The notes beneath the pieces are model-generated. The model was given only the letters and a program-made list of their open reading frames with translations. It did no database searches and was not told the DNA's origin. Source: Kineococcus rubinsiae (lineage in GTDB: Bacteria > Actinomycetota > Actinomycetes > Actinomycetales > Kineococcaceae). Taken from it: a stretch of 64,000 bases of DNA. The stretch's first letter is position 1, and each line of letters starts with the position of its first letter. The position numbers were made by a program, and so were the translations under genes. The DNA lies in the NCBI RefSeq assembly GCF_011839805.1, contig NZ_VWPY01000008.1, forward strand, positions 1-64,000, read 5' to 3'. Shown here one piece after another: positions 44,296 to 52,611 of the stretch.

Positions 44296-46542
44296 CTACC
44301 CCGCGAGGTGCTCGCGCAGGCACGTCCCCGTCGTGGTGGCCGCCGCCGCGAGCTCCCGGGGGGTTCCCTCGAACACGACGTCCCCGCCGTCGGTGCCCGC
44401 GCCGGGCCCGAGGTCGACGACCCAGTCGGCCTGGCTCACGAGGTCGAGGTGGTGCTCCACGACGACGACCGTGCTGCCCCCGTCGACGAGCCGGTCGAGC
44501 AGCCCGACGAGGACCTCGACGTCGCCGAGGTGCAGCCCCGTCGTCGGCTCGTCGAGCAGGTAGACGCCCCCGGGGGTGCCGAGCTCCATGGCCAGCTTCA
44601 GCCGCTGGCGCTCCCCGCCCGACAGGGTGCTCAGGGTCTGACCCAGGCCGAGGTAGCCGAGGCCGACGTCGACCATCGCGTCCAGCGTGCGGCGCACCGG
44701 CTTCTCCGTGAAGTGCTCCGCGGCCTGCGCGGCCGACAGCCCCAGGACCTCGGCGATGTTTCTGCCGCGCAGCGTGTGGGTCAGCACCTCGTCCTGGTAG
44801 CGGCTGCCCTCGCACGACTCGCAGACCGTGACGATCTGCTCCAGGAAACCCACGTCGGTGTAGATGCTGCCGAGGCCGTTGCACGTCGGGCAGGCGCCCG
44901 CCGAGTTCGCGCTGAACAGCGACGCCGGGACGCCGTTGGCCTTGGCGAAGGCCTTGCGGATCTCGTCCATCATCCCCGTGTACGTCGCGGTCATCGACCG
45001 GCGCGAACCACGCGCGAGGCTCTGGTCCACGACCAGCGCGCCCGGGCACGCGGCCGCCAGGGCGCCCAGCACGAGGGAGCTCTTGCCCGAGCCGGCGATC
45101 CCCGTGACGGCGGTGAGCACGCCCGTCGGGACGTCGACGTCCACGGCCCGCAGGTTGTGCAGCGACGCGCCGCGCACCGCGATGCTGCCGGTCCGCTCCC
45201 GCACCCGCTCGCGCAGCGCGGGCCGCTGCGCCAGGCGCCGGCCCGTGCGCGTGTCGGCCGCGCGCAGGCCCGCGAACGTCCCCTCGAACACGACCTCGCC
45301 GCCCGCCGCGCCGGCCCCCGGGCCCATGTCCACGACGTGGTCCGCGATGCTCATCAGCAGGGGCTTGTGCTCCACGACGAGGACGGTGTTCCCCTTGTCC
45401 CGCAGGCGCCGCAGCATCGTGGTGAGCGGGCCGAGGTCGTGCGGGTGCAGGCCGACGGAGGGTTCGTCGAACACGTAGGTGAGGTCGGTGAGCGCGGACC
45501 CCAGGTGCCGCACCATCTTCACGCGCTGCGCCTCGCCGCCGGACAGGCTGGGGCTGGAGCGGTCGAGGGACAGGTAGCCGAGGCCGATGAACACGAGGTC
45601 GCCGAGGCGGGCCCGCAGCGCCGTGAGCAGCGGGGCCAGCGCCGGGGCGTCGAGGCCGTCGAGGAACGCCAGCAGGTCGGTCACCTGCATGGCGGTGCAC
45701 TCGGCGATGTTGCGGCCCGCCACGCGGCAGCGCAGGACGGTCGCGCTGAAGCGGCTGCCGCCGCAGTCGGGGCAGGGCTGCGAGGTCACGACGCGGTCGA
45801 CGACGCGCTGGACGTGCGGTTGCAGCGAGGCGTAGTCCTTGGCGAGGTGGGTGCGGCGGAACTTGTCGAGGAGGCCCTCGTAGGTGAGGGTCATCGTCGC
45901 GGTCTTCACCTTGGCAGTGGCGCCGCGCAGGAACGTCTCGCGCTCGGCCGGGGTGAACTCCCGCAGCGGCTTGTCGTTGTCGAAGAACCCCGACTCGGTG
46001 AAGATCTGGTGGTACCACTTGCCGGGCTGGTAGTCGGCCAGCTTGATGGCCCCGGCGTTCAGCGACAGGTCCCAGTCCACCAGCTCGTCCACGTCGATGT
46101 CGTCGACGCGGCCCTGCCCCTCGCAGCGCGGGCACATGCCCTCGGGCGAGGTGAACGACAGCTGCGAGGCGTGCGCGACGGCGGGTTCGCCCAGCCGCGC
46201 GAACACCAGCCGGAGCATGGTCTGCAGGTCCGTCACCGTGCCCACGGTGGAGCGGCTGTTCCCGCCCATCCGCTCCTGGCCCACGACGATCGCGGCGGAG
46301 AGGTTGCGCAGCGCGTCGGCGTCGGGCTGCGGGATGCTCGGCAGGAAGTTCTGCACGAACGCCGTGTGCGTCTCGTTCAGCAGCCGCTGCGACTCCGCGG
46401 CGATCGTGCCGAACACCAGCGACGACTTCCCCGAGCCCGACACCCCCGTGAACACCGTGATGGCGCCCTTGGGGATGTCCAGCGAGACGTCCTTGAGGTT
46501 GTTCTCCCGCGCCCCGCGGACCTCGATGTGCCGGCTGCCCAC
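44296..46542 (-). CDS. Short UvrA-like ABC ATPase (UvrA2/drug-resistance type)
   Basis: The 748-residue protein has two ABC ATPase halves: Walker A GVSGSGKSSL and GIAGSGKSSL, signatures SPSLSGGEAQRVK and STLSGGERQRLK, Walker B VFDEPSVGLH and LLDEPTTGLH. Zinc-binding pairs CPRCEGQG, CPDCGGSRF, CPTCNGLG and CESCEGSRY are kept. It is about 200 residues shorter than canonical UvrA (about 950), lacking most of the UvrB-binding and insertion regions. Such proteins give resistance to DNA-intercalating drugs in actinomycetes, so nucleotide-excision repair is not its likely role. Confidence 0.92.
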   Translation of the reverse strand: MGSRHIEVRGARENNLKDVSLDIPKGAITVFTGVSGSGKSSLVFGTIAAESQRLLNETHTAFVQNFLPSIPQPDADALRNLSAAIVVGQERMGGNSRSTVGTVTDLQTMLRLVFARLGEPAVAHASQLSFTSPEGMCPRCEGQGRVDDIDVDELVDWDLSLNAGAIKLADYQPGKWYHQIFTESGFFDNDKPLREFTPAERETFLRGATAKVKTATMTLTYEGLLDKFRRTHLAKDYASLQPHVQRVVDRVVTSQPCPDCGGSRFSATVLRCRVAGRNIAECTAMQVTDLLAFLDGLDAPALAPLLTALRARLGDLVFIGLGYLSLDRSSPSLSGGEAQRVKMVRHLGSALTDLTYVFDEPSVGLHPHDLGPLTTMLRRLRDKGNTVLVVEHKPLLMSIADHVVDMGPGAGAAGGEVVFEGTFAGLRAADTRTGRRLAQRPALRERVRERTGSIAVRGASLHNLRAVDVDVPTGVLTAVTGIAGSGKSSLVLGALAAACPGALVVDQSLARGSRRSMTATYTGMMDEIRKAFAKANGVPASLFSANSAGACPTCNGLGSIYTDVGFLEQIVTVCESCEGSRYQDEVLTHTLRGRNIAEVLGLSAAQAAEHFTEKPVRRTLDAMVDVGLGYLGLGQTLSTLSGGERQRLKLAMELGTPGGVYLLDEPTTGLHLGDVEVLVGLLDRLVDGGSTVVVVEHHLDLVSQADWVVDLGPGAGTDGGDVVFEGTPRELAAAATTTGTCLREHLAG

Positions 46543-46647
46543 GGGTGCGCTCCCTGTGCTCGTGCGGTCAGGTGCTCGTGCGGTGGGGCGCGGCGGCCCC
46601 GGCGCACCAGCGTCGCCGCTGCCGCGCCGGCGGTCAACGCCCGCGGC

Positions 46648-47391
46648 TCAGCCCGCGCGCACCACGGGCAGCGGCAGGTCCAGCACCGTGCGGCCCGCGC
46701 TGTCGACGACCGTGAAGTCGACGGCGTCGGCCCGCAGCACGGCGGTCTGCAGGTTGCACGTCACGGCCTTCGCCCCCGTGCCGAGGAACTCCCCGGCGGG
46801 CAGCGACCGCCCGTCGGTGGTGCGCACGATCCCGCGGTAGGTCTGGCCGGCGCCGAAGCCAGCCGCGACCATCCGCACCTCCAGGCCCCACGTGTGCGGC
46901 ACCACCGTGGCGGTGTCCGCGCTCACCGCGGGGTCCAGCGGGCGCAGCGGCAGCTGCTCGAACGCCACCGCCGGGGCGGGCGGCGGTGCGTCGTCGGGCA
47001 GGACCGCGATCGCGGTGACCACGGCCGCCACGGCGGCGGCGGCCACCGGCACCAGGACGGCCCGCAGCCGGCCGCGGCGCACCGCGCGCCGGTCGCGGTG
47101 CTCGCGCAGCACCGCCTCCGCTGCGACGGCCCGGGCGATCCGCACGCCCAGCTCGCGCGGCGGTGCGACGGGCCCGGGGGCCCGGTCGGGGTCGACGAGG
47201 CGCAGGTCGCCGGCCAGCGGGGCCAGCTCCTCCAGGTCCGCGCGGCAGCTCGCGCACCCGTCGAGGTGGGCGCGCAGCGCGACGGTCTCGGGCTCGCCGA
47301 GGGCGCCCAGCACGTGGGCGCCGAGCATCTCGCGCAGCTCGCGGTGGCTGAACCCCTGCGGGCGCGGACCGGTGCGGTCGTCGGCGTTCAC
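46648..47391 (-). CDS. Anti-sigma factor with zinc-finger domain
   Basis: The 247-residue protein has an N-terminal zf-HC2-type domain (HRELREMLGAHVLGALGEPETVALRAHLDGCASCRADLEELAPLAGDLRLV with HxxxCxxC-like residues), a membrane helix (LVPVAAAAVAAVVTAIAVL) near residue 105 and an outside domain like RskA (GLEVRMVAAGFGAGQTYRGIVRTTDGRSLPAGEFLGTG). It presumably holds the adjacent ECF sigma factor until proteolysis. GTG 47391 overlaps the sigma stop. Confidence 0.9.
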   Translation of the reverse strand: MNADDRTGPRPQGFSHRELREMLGAHVLGALGEPETVALRAHLDGCASCRADLEELAPLAGDLRLVDPDRAPGPVAPPRELGVRIARAVAAEAVLREHRDRRAVRRGRLRAVLVPVAAAAVAAVVTAIAVLPDDAPPPAPAVAFEQLPLRPLDPAVSADTATVVPHTWGLEVRMVAAGFGAGQTYRGIVRTTDGRSLPAGEFLGTGAKAVTCNLQTAVLRADAVDFTVVDSAGRTVLDLPLPVVRAG

Positions 47392-47969
47392 GGCTCCACC
47401 CCCATCTCGTCCATCGCCACGCGCAGGGCCTTCAGCCCGTAGAACACCCGGCTGCGCAGCGTCCCCACCGGCAGGTCCATCTCGGCCGCGACCTCGGCGT
47501 ACGGCCGGTCCTTGAGGTAGGTCTCGACGATCGCGGTCCGGTGCTCCCCGGACAGGCGGCGCAGCGCCTCCTCCACGATCCACCCGCGCAGCAGCCGCTC
47601 GCTCGGGTCGTCACCCGGGTGCGGGGACGCCGCCGCCGGGTCGTCGACGAGCGCCGCCTGCCAGGGCCGCACCTCCGCGGCCCGGACGTGGTCGATCATC
47701 GCGTTGCGGGCGATCGAGAACAGCCACGTGCGCAGGCTCCCCAGCGACGGGTCGAAGCGGTCACCCGCGCGCCACGCCCGCAGGAACGTCTCCTGCACGA
47801 CGTCCTGCGCGCTGCCCGCGTCGCCCAGCGAGCGCAGGACGAACCGGTAGACCTCGGCCCCGTGGGCGTCGTAGGCGCGGGCGACGGCCTGCTCGTCGCG
47901 CAGCGCCTCGTCCACCGCGGTGGGCGCGTCGGGACGCGCGCGGGAGTGCCGGCCGGCCCGCAGCACCAC
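47388..47969 (-). CDS. ECF RNA polymerase sigma factor (SigK/RpoE-like)
   Basis: The 193-residue protein has region 2 (ARAYDAHGAEVYRFVLRSLGDAGSAQDVVQETFLRAWRAGDRFDP, LRTWLFSIARNAMIDHVRA) and region 4 (LRRLSGEHRTAIVETYLKDRPYAEVAAEMDLPVGTLRSRVFYGLKALR). GTG 47969 is preferred because AGAGGAG lies just upstream. An ATG at 47996 falls inside a 7-bp tandem repeat and has no ribosome site. It is coupled to its anti-sigma gene by GTGA overlap. Confidence 0.92.
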   Translation of the reverse strand: MVLRAGRHSRARPDAPTAVDEALRDEQAVARAYDAHGAEVYRFVLRSLGDAGSAQDVVQETFLRAWRAGDRFDPSLGSLRTWLFSIARNAMIDHVRAAEVRPWQAALVDDPAAASPHPGDDPSERLLRGWIVEEALRRLSGEHRTAIVETYLKDRPYAEVAAEMDLPVGTLRSRVFYGLKALRVAMDEMGVEP

Positions 47970-47987
47970 GGCTGCTCCTCTCGCGTC

Positions 47988-48033
47988 ATCGGTCATCGGT
48001 CGTCGGTCGTCGGTCGTCGGTCGATCATCGGTC
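47988..48033 (-). repeat. 7-bp tandem repeats in the sigma factor leader
   Basis: Five head-to-tail copies of (A/G)TCGGTC on the plus strand run from 47988 to 48022; a sixth lies at 48027-48033. On the coding strand they read GACCGAY. They lie 19 nt before the chosen start and contain an alternative ATG. Confidence 0.9.
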
Positions 48034-48038
48034 CTCGC

Positions 48039-48096
48039 GCCCGCGGGGTGCGGCCCGGTCCTGTCCCCTCGCTCAGGACCGGGCCCTCCCCGCGGG
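48039..48096. terminator. Long hairpin between DUF4394 and sigma genes
   Basis: GCCCGCGGGG...GGCCCGGTCCTG pairs with CAGGACCGGGCC...CCCCGCGGGC around TCCCCTCGCT, giving two stems of 12 and 10 bp. It lies 26 nt after the end of the DUF4394 gene and probably terminates it, also insulating the sigma gene. Confidence 0.85.
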
Positions 48097-48122
48097 CGTC
48101 GCCGCCCGCGGAGAGGGGTGGG

Positions 48123-48977
48123 TCAGCGCTGCAGCGGCAGGGCGATGTCCGTGACGTCCTGGGCGAACGCCCCGACGCGCTTCGCCTGCCCGGTGAGCAG
48201 CGACACCTCGTACAGGCCGCGCCCGCCCCCGACCGACAGGCTGGCGTACCCGGCGACGTCGACCGACTTCCCCTTCACCAGCGTCGAGCTGATGTCGAAG
48301 CCGGCGGGACCCGTGGCGTCGACGCCGAGGGAACCCGTGGCCGCGAGGGTGCCCGCGTTGGCCGGGGACTGGACGGCGACCGCGTCGGTGGCGGTGCTCA
48401 GCACGAACAGCGTCGTCGCCGTCGCCGCGTCGAGGTCGTTGTTCGTGTACGCCGCCCCGGTCACGCCCGCGGTGGTGCCCGCGGCCGGCGGGGTGCTCAG
48501 CGGGGTGTCCGCGACGGTGGCCGCGCCCGCGGTCGCGAACGGCTGGCGCAGGTTCTGGCCGGTGTCGCTGACGACGCGCAGCGCGTTGGCGGCCGGGTTG
48601 AAGTCCACGCCGAAGCTGGTGCCCTGCAGGGCGACGGTGAGGCGCTGGACGTAGGTGGCCTTCGCGGTGCGGGTGTCGAGCGTGTAGATCCCGCCGCGGT
48701 CGCCCACGCCGTAGAGCTTGCCGTCCTGCACGCGGACGTCGATCCCGACGAGGCGGGTGTCCTGCTGCAGGCCCGTGACGGTGCCGATCGGCCCGCTGCG
48801 GCGCGGGTCGCGGGTGCTGAACGTGACGAGCTGGGTGCCCCCCACGAGGCCGACCGCGCGGTGCGAGCTCGACGACGAGCCGCTCTCCTTCGCGGTGGGT
48901 CCGCTCGCGGCGGCGGGGGCCGCGGCGACCGCGGTGACGAGGGCGGCGACGGCGAGTGCGGTGACGGGCTTGCGCAC
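48123..48977 (-). CDS. Secreted DUF4394 domain protein
   Basis: The 284-residue protein starts with a clear signal peptide (RKPVTALAVAALVTAVAAAPAAASG, probable cut after AAAS or AAA). The rest is DUF4394, a beta-propeller-like fold: LVTFSTRDPRRSGPIGTVTGLQQDTRLVGIDVRVQDGKLYGVGDRGGIYTLDT, GVDFNPAANALRVVSDTGQNLRQPF, AAYTNNDLDAATATTLFVL. No Cys is seen. GTG 48977 follows GGAGGAC. It stands directly upstream of the ECF sigma/anti-sigma pair, and so may belong to its regulon, as in other sigma clusters with a secreted product. The function is unknown. Confidence 0.9.
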   Translation of the reverse strand: MRKPVTALAVAALVTAVAAAPAAASGPTAKESGSSSSSHRAVGLVGGTQLVTFSTRDPRRSGPIGTVTGLQQDTRLVGIDVRVQDGKLYGVGDRGGIYTLDTRTAKATYVQRLTVALQGTSFGVDFNPAANALRVVSDTGQNLRQPFATAGAATVADTPLSTPPAAGTTAGVTGAAYTNNDLDAATATTLFVLSTATDAVAVQSPANAGTLAATGSLGVDATGPAGFDISSTLVKGKSVDVAGYASLSVGGGRGLYEVSLLTGQAKRVGAFAQDVTDIALPLQR

Positions 48978-49083
48978 GGTGTCCTCCAGGGTCGGTGGCC
49001 CAGCGTCCGTGCCGGGCTCGGTGGTGGGTACGCGGCCCGTCCCGCCCGCGTTCACCGCCGTCGCGGCCGGTCCCGGGCGCCCC

Positions 49084-49464
49084 TCAGCGGAGGAGGCAGA
49101 ACTCGTTGCCCTCGGGGTCGCGCAGCTGCACCCAGCCCTCGTGCTCGCCCGCGACCGTCGCCCCGAGGGCGAGCAGCCGGGCCAGCTCGCGCGGGTGGTC
49201 GTCGGTGTCCAGGTCGAGGTGGACGCGGTTCTTCACGACCTTGCCCTCGGGGACCCGGGTGAAGAAGTACCGCGGCCCGCCGGCCGCGGACTCGACCAGG
49301 ACGCTGGGGTCGTCCTCCGGGTCGTCGATCCCCCGGGCGGCGAGGCGGTCGAGCTCGGCGTCGTCGTAGGGGGCGACCCGGTAGCCGTCGAGCACCCCGG
49401 CCCAGAAGCGGGCCAGGGACGCGGGGTGCCGCGCGTCGACGACGACGTCGCGCAGGGAGGCCAC
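49084..49464 (-). CDS. VOC family protein
   Basis: The 126-residue protein has two beta-alpha-beta-beta-beta half-modules of the glyoxalase/bleomycin-resistance fold: LRDVVVDARHPASLARFWAGVLDGYRV and KNRVHLDLDTDDHPRELARLLALGATV with DPEGNEFCLL. It may bind a metal and a small molecule, but the ligand is unknown. GTG 49464 lies 3 nt after the stop of the second VOC gene, so the two are one transcript. Confidence 0.9.
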   Translation of the reverse strand: MASLRDVVVDARHPASLARFWAGVLDGYRVAPYDDAELDRLAARGIDDPEDDPSVLVESAAGGPRYFFTRVPEGKVVKNRVHLDLDTDDHPRELARLLALGATVAGEHEGWVQLRDPEGNEFCLLR

Positions 49465-49467
49465 GGC

Positions 49468-49833
49468 TCAGCGGTCCTCGCGGTGCTGCACCACGTTGAG
49501 CACGTTGCCGTCCGGGGCCCGGACGAGGAACCGGCGCACGCCCCACGGCTCGTCCTGCAGGGGGTGGACGATCTCGTAGCCGCGGCGCAGCGCCTCCTCG
49601 TGGGCGGCGTCCACGTCGTCGACCTTGACGGTCACGACCGGGTCCTCCGGCGCCGCCGCGTCGCGGGTGACGAGCTGGAGCCGCGCGCCGGTCTCCGCCG
49701 ACGTGTACCGGGCCACCCAGCCGAGGTGGAACTCCTCGGTCCCCAGCCCGAGGTACCCCGCGTAGAAGTCCCGTGCCGCGTCGATGTCCGCGACGCGCAG
49801 GTCCGCGATGATCTCGACCACGCGCACGTGCAC
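49468..49833 (-). CDS. VOC family protein (second of a pair)
   Basis: The 121-residue protein is another VOC fold: IIADLRVADIDAARDFYAGYLGLGTEEFHLGWVARYTS and VTVKVDDVDAAHEEALRRGYEIVHPLQDEPWGVRRFLVRAPDGNVLNVVQH, the last part typical of glyoxalase-like ring. GTG 49833 has GAGGGGGCG upstream; GTG 49827 would be two residues shorter. The function is unknown. Confidence 0.9.
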   Translation of the reverse strand: MHVRVVEIIADLRVADIDAARDFYAGYLGLGTEEFHLGWVARYTSAETGARLQLVTRDAAAPEDPVVTVKVDDVDAAHEEALRRGYEIVHPLQDEPWGVRRFLVRAPDGNVLNVVQHREDR

Positions 49834-49948
49834 CGCCCCCTCGTGAGGGTCCTGGCCCCCGGGACGAGCCTGGCACCGCCCGCGGGGACCGTCCAGAGCG
49901 TCCCGGCCTCGTCCCGGCACCGCGCAGGCGGACGGTAGCGTCGGGCCC

Positions 49949-50884
49949 TTGACCGTGCGCTGGAGGACCGTGTGGCGCGTCGTGCTGGCCGTCGCCACCG
50001 TCGCGGCGGTCGTCGTCCTCGGCCGGCGCCTCGAGGCGGCGGACCTGGGCGACCGGCTGCGCTCGGCGCAGGGCTGGTGGGTGACCGCCGCGGTGCTCGC
50101 CTCCACGCTCCCCGTCCTGGGCAACGTCACCTCGCTGGTCGCGCTGACCCCCGGCCGGCTGCCCGTCGTGCGCACCGCGGCCGTGCAGCTCGCGACGTCC
50201 TTCGTGAACCTCGTGACCCCGGCGAGCGCGGGCGGGGTCGCGCTGAACATGCGCTACCTGCACCGCCGCGGGGTGCCCGTGGCCGCGGCCGTCACGACCG
50301 TCGGGGTCGTGCAGTCCTCGGCGGGGCTCGTGACGCTCGTCCTGGTCGCGGTCCTGCTGCTGACGTCCGGGCAGGTGCGGGAGATCGGCGGGCTCGTGCC
50401 GTGGCAGGTGCCCGTCGCCGTCGTGGCCGTGTTCGCGGTGGTCGCGGTCGTCGTCCGCTCCTGGGGAGGGGCGCGCGCCTGGCTGCGCCGCCGCGTCCTG
50501 GCCCCGCTGCGCGCGTCGTGGCCGCCGCTGCGGGCGACGCTCTCCTCCCCCGGGCGCCTGACGGCCGCGGTGCTGGGGCACCTGGTGACGACGCTGGGGT
50601 TCACGCTGACGCTGTGGTGCGCCGTGCACGCCTTCGGGGGTTCCGCACCGCTCGGCCTGCTCGTGCTCGTCGTCGTGGGGAGTTCCGCCGTGGCGGGCGC
50701 GGTGCCCGTCCCCGGGGGGATCGGGGCCGCGGAGGCGGCCCTCGTCGCGGGTCTCGTCACCGTCGGCGTGGACCCCACGACGGCGCTGTCGGCCGCGCTC
50801 CTGCACCGGCTCGTGACCTTCTGGGCGCGGGTGCCGCTCGGCTGGGTCCTGCTGCTCCTGCTGCGCCGCAGCGGCGACGTCTGA
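49949..50884 (+). CDS. Lysylphosphatidylglycerol synthase/flippase-like membrane protein (UPF0104)
   Basis: The 311-residue protein has about eight membrane helices in the LPG_synthase_TM (YbhN/AglD) pattern: QLATSFVNLVTPASAGGVALNMRYLHRRGVP is the family signature, and VVVGSSAVAGAVPVPGGIGAAEAALVAGLV the second. There is no synthase domain. Members move lipid-linked molecules. The start TTG 49949 is doubtful; GTG 49955 is an option, and TAGCGT upstream could give a leaderless transcript. Confidence 0.88.
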   Translation: MTVRWRTVWRVVLAVATVAAVVVLGRRLEAADLGDRLRSAQGWWVTAAVLASTLPVLGNVTSLVALTPGRLPVVRTAAVQLATSFVNLVTPASAGGVALNMRYLHRRGVPVAAAVTTVGVVQSSAGLVTLVLVAVLLLTSGQVREIGGLVPWQVPVAVVAVFAVVAVVVRSWGGARAWLRRRVLAPLRASWPPLRATLSSPGRLTAAVLGHLVTTLGFTLTLWCAVHAFGGSAPLGLLVLVVVGSSAVAGAVPVPGGIGAAEAALVAGLVTVGVDPTTALSAALLHRLVTFWARVPLGWVLLLLLRRSGDV

Positions 50885-50888
50885 CGGC

Positions 50889-50912
50889 GGCCCGGCCCCG
50901 CGGGGCCGGGCC
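50889..50912. terminator. Terminator between flippase-like gene and metI
   Basis: A perfect 24-bp palindrome (GGCCCGGCCCCG and its complement) lies 5 nt after the plus-strand stop and 5 nt before the metI stop. It serves both convergent genes. Confidence 0.8.
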
Positions 50913-50917
50913 GGGGG

Positions 50918-51577
50918 TCATCGGCGCAGGACGCCCCGGGCGATGCGGTTGCCCACGAGCTGACCCACCTGCACGATCACGATGATCGTCGCGACGCTGA
51001 CGTAGACGATGCCGTAGTCGTAGCGCTGCGAGCCGTAGGTGATCGCGTAGTCGCCGAGCCCGCCGCCGCCGACGAGGCCGGCCTGCGCGGACATGTCGAC
51101 GATGCCGACGAACACGAACGTGTAGCCGAGCACGAGCGGCCCGAGGCCCTCGGGGACGACGACCCCGAGGAGGATCCCCAGCCGCGAGGCCCCCGCGGCG
51201 CGGGCCGCCTCGACCACGCCCGGGTCCACCCCGACGAGGCTCTGCTCGACGATGCGCGAGACCGCGAACGCGGCGGCCAGCGCGATGGCGAACGTCACGG
51301 CGTTCGTGCCGACCGTGGTGCCGACGACCGCGAGCTGCAGCGGCGTCACGGCCGCCAGGAAGATGACGAACGGGATGGGCCGCACGACGTTCACGACCAC
51401 GCCCAGGACGCCGAACACCACCCGGCTGCCCATGAGGTTGCCCGGCCGCGTCGCGTACAGGGCGATGCCGAGCGCCAGGCCCAGCACCCCCGAGACGACC
51501 ATCGAGACCAGGGACATGAACAGGGTCTGCCCGATGGCGGTGCGGTACACGTCGACGGTGGCGAGGAAGCCCTCCAC
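50918..51577 (-). CDS. metI: Methionine ABC transporter permease MetI
   Basis: The 219-residue membrane protein has five helices and the permease coupling motif in VEAARAAGASRLGILLGVVVPEGLGPLVLGY. The start GFLATVDVYRTAIGQTLFMSLVSMVVSGVLGLALGI is typical of MetI. It forms the channel of the D/L-methionine importer with MetN, one nt apart. The third gene of metQ-metN-metI. Confidence 0.95.
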   Translation of the reverse strand: MEGFLATVDVYRTAIGQTLFMSLVSMVVSGVLGLALGIALYATRPGNLMGSRVVFGVLGVVVNVVRPIPFVIFLAAVTPLQLAVVGTTVGTNAVTFAIALAAAFAVSRIVEQSLVGVDPGVVEAARAAGASRLGILLGVVVPEGLGPLVLGYTFVFVGIVDMSAQAGLVGGGGLGDYAITYGSQRYDYGIVYVSVATIIVIVQVGQLVGNRIARGVLRR

Positions 51578-51578
51578 G

Positions 51579-52610
51579 TCAGACCTCCTCCTCGGTGCGG
51601 ATCCCGTGCGCGCGCAGCGCCTGCAGCGCCGCGTCGACGGCGGCCGGCGAACCGGTCGTCTCGTAGGTGAGCGAGCCGATGCGCCGCTCGCGCAGCTCCG
51701 CGACGCCGCCGTGCACGAGCTCGGTGCGCACGCCGGCGTCGGCGAAGGCCGCGTCGATGCGCTGCTGCAGGCCGGGTTCGTCGGTGACGGACACCGAGAC
51801 CAGGCGGCCGGGGTGGCGCCCGCGCAGCCGCCGCAGCGTCTCGGCGTCGGGGCGGTCGTGCAGGGCGCTGCGCACGAACCGCTTCGCCGCCGCGGTGCGC
51901 GGGGTGGAGAACACGTCGTACACGTCGCCGTGCTCGACGACCCGGCCCGCGTCCATGACGGCGACGCGGTCGGCGATCTGGCGCACGGCGTCCATCTCGT
52001 GGGTGATGACCATGACGGTGACGCCGAGCTCCCGGTTCACGCGCCGCAGCAGCGAGAGCACCTCGGCCGTGGTCTCCGGGTCGAGGGCGCTCGTCGCCTC
52101 GTCGGCCAGCAGCAGCGGCGGGTTCGTCGCGAGCGCGCGGGCGATGCCGACCCGCTGCTTCTGCCCGCCGGACAGCTGTTCCGGGTGCGCGTGCGCCCGG
52201 TCCAGCAGTCCGACGAAGTCGAGCAGCTCCGCGACGCGGGCGTCGCGCTCGGCCTTCGCGACACCCGCCACCTTCAGCGGGTAGGCGACGTTCCCGGCCA
52301 CGGTGCGGGAGCGGAACAGGTTGAACTGCTGGAAGATCATGCCGATCTTCCGCCGGGCCAGGCGCAGGTCCCGCTCGGACAGCGTCGTGAGGTCCTGACC
52401 CGCCACCGTCACCGTGCCGGAGGTCGGCCGCTCGAGGGCGTTGACGAGCCGGACCAGCGTGGACTTGCCCGCGCCGGAGTAGCCGATGACCGCGAGGACC
52501 TCCCCCTCGGTCACGTCGAGGTCGACGTCGTCGACGGCCGTGACCGTCTTCGCGCCGGCCCGCACGTAGTGCTTGGTGACGGAACCGAGGCGGACGATGC
52601 TGTCCGCCAC
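51579..52610 (-). CDS. metN: Methionine ABC transporter ATP-binding protein MetN
   Basis: The 343-residue ATPase has Walker A GYSGAGKSTL, signature LSGGQKQRVGIARAL, Walker B LLADEATSALD and the H-loop ITHEMD. The C-terminal NIL domain (from about residue 265: RLVSVSVTDEPGLQQRIDAAFADAGVRTELVHGG) binds methionine and inhibits transport when the pool is high. The gene is one nt from metQ and one from metI, so the operon is tight. Confidence 0.97.
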   Translation of the reverse strand: MADSIVRLGSVTKHYVRAGAKTVTAVDDVDLDVTEGEVLAVIGYSGAGKSTLVRLVNALERPTSGTVTVAGQDLTTLSERDLRLARRKIGMIFQQFNLFRSRTVAGNVAYPLKVAGVAKAERDARVAELLDFVGLLDRAHAHPEQLSGGQKQRVGIARALATNPPLLLADEATSALDPETTAEVLSLLRRVNRELGVTVMVITHEMDAVRQIADRVAVMDAGRVVEHGDVYDVFSTPRTAAAKRFVRSALHDRPDAETLRRLRGRHPGRLVSVSVTDEPGLQQRIDAAFADAGVRTELVHGGVAELRERRIGSLTYETTGSPAAVDAALQALRAHGIRTEEEV

Positions 52611-52611
52611 C

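Noticed and set aside
44308-47442. 1044-codon plus-strand frame opposite the UvrA-like gene
   Set aside because: It is antisense shadow with no domain; the minus strand shows intact ABC motifs.
47970-47996. ATG start for the second ECF sigma gene at 47996
   Set aside because: It lies inside the 7-bp repeat array without a ribosome site; AGAGGAG correctly spaced from GTG 47969 makes the later start more likely.
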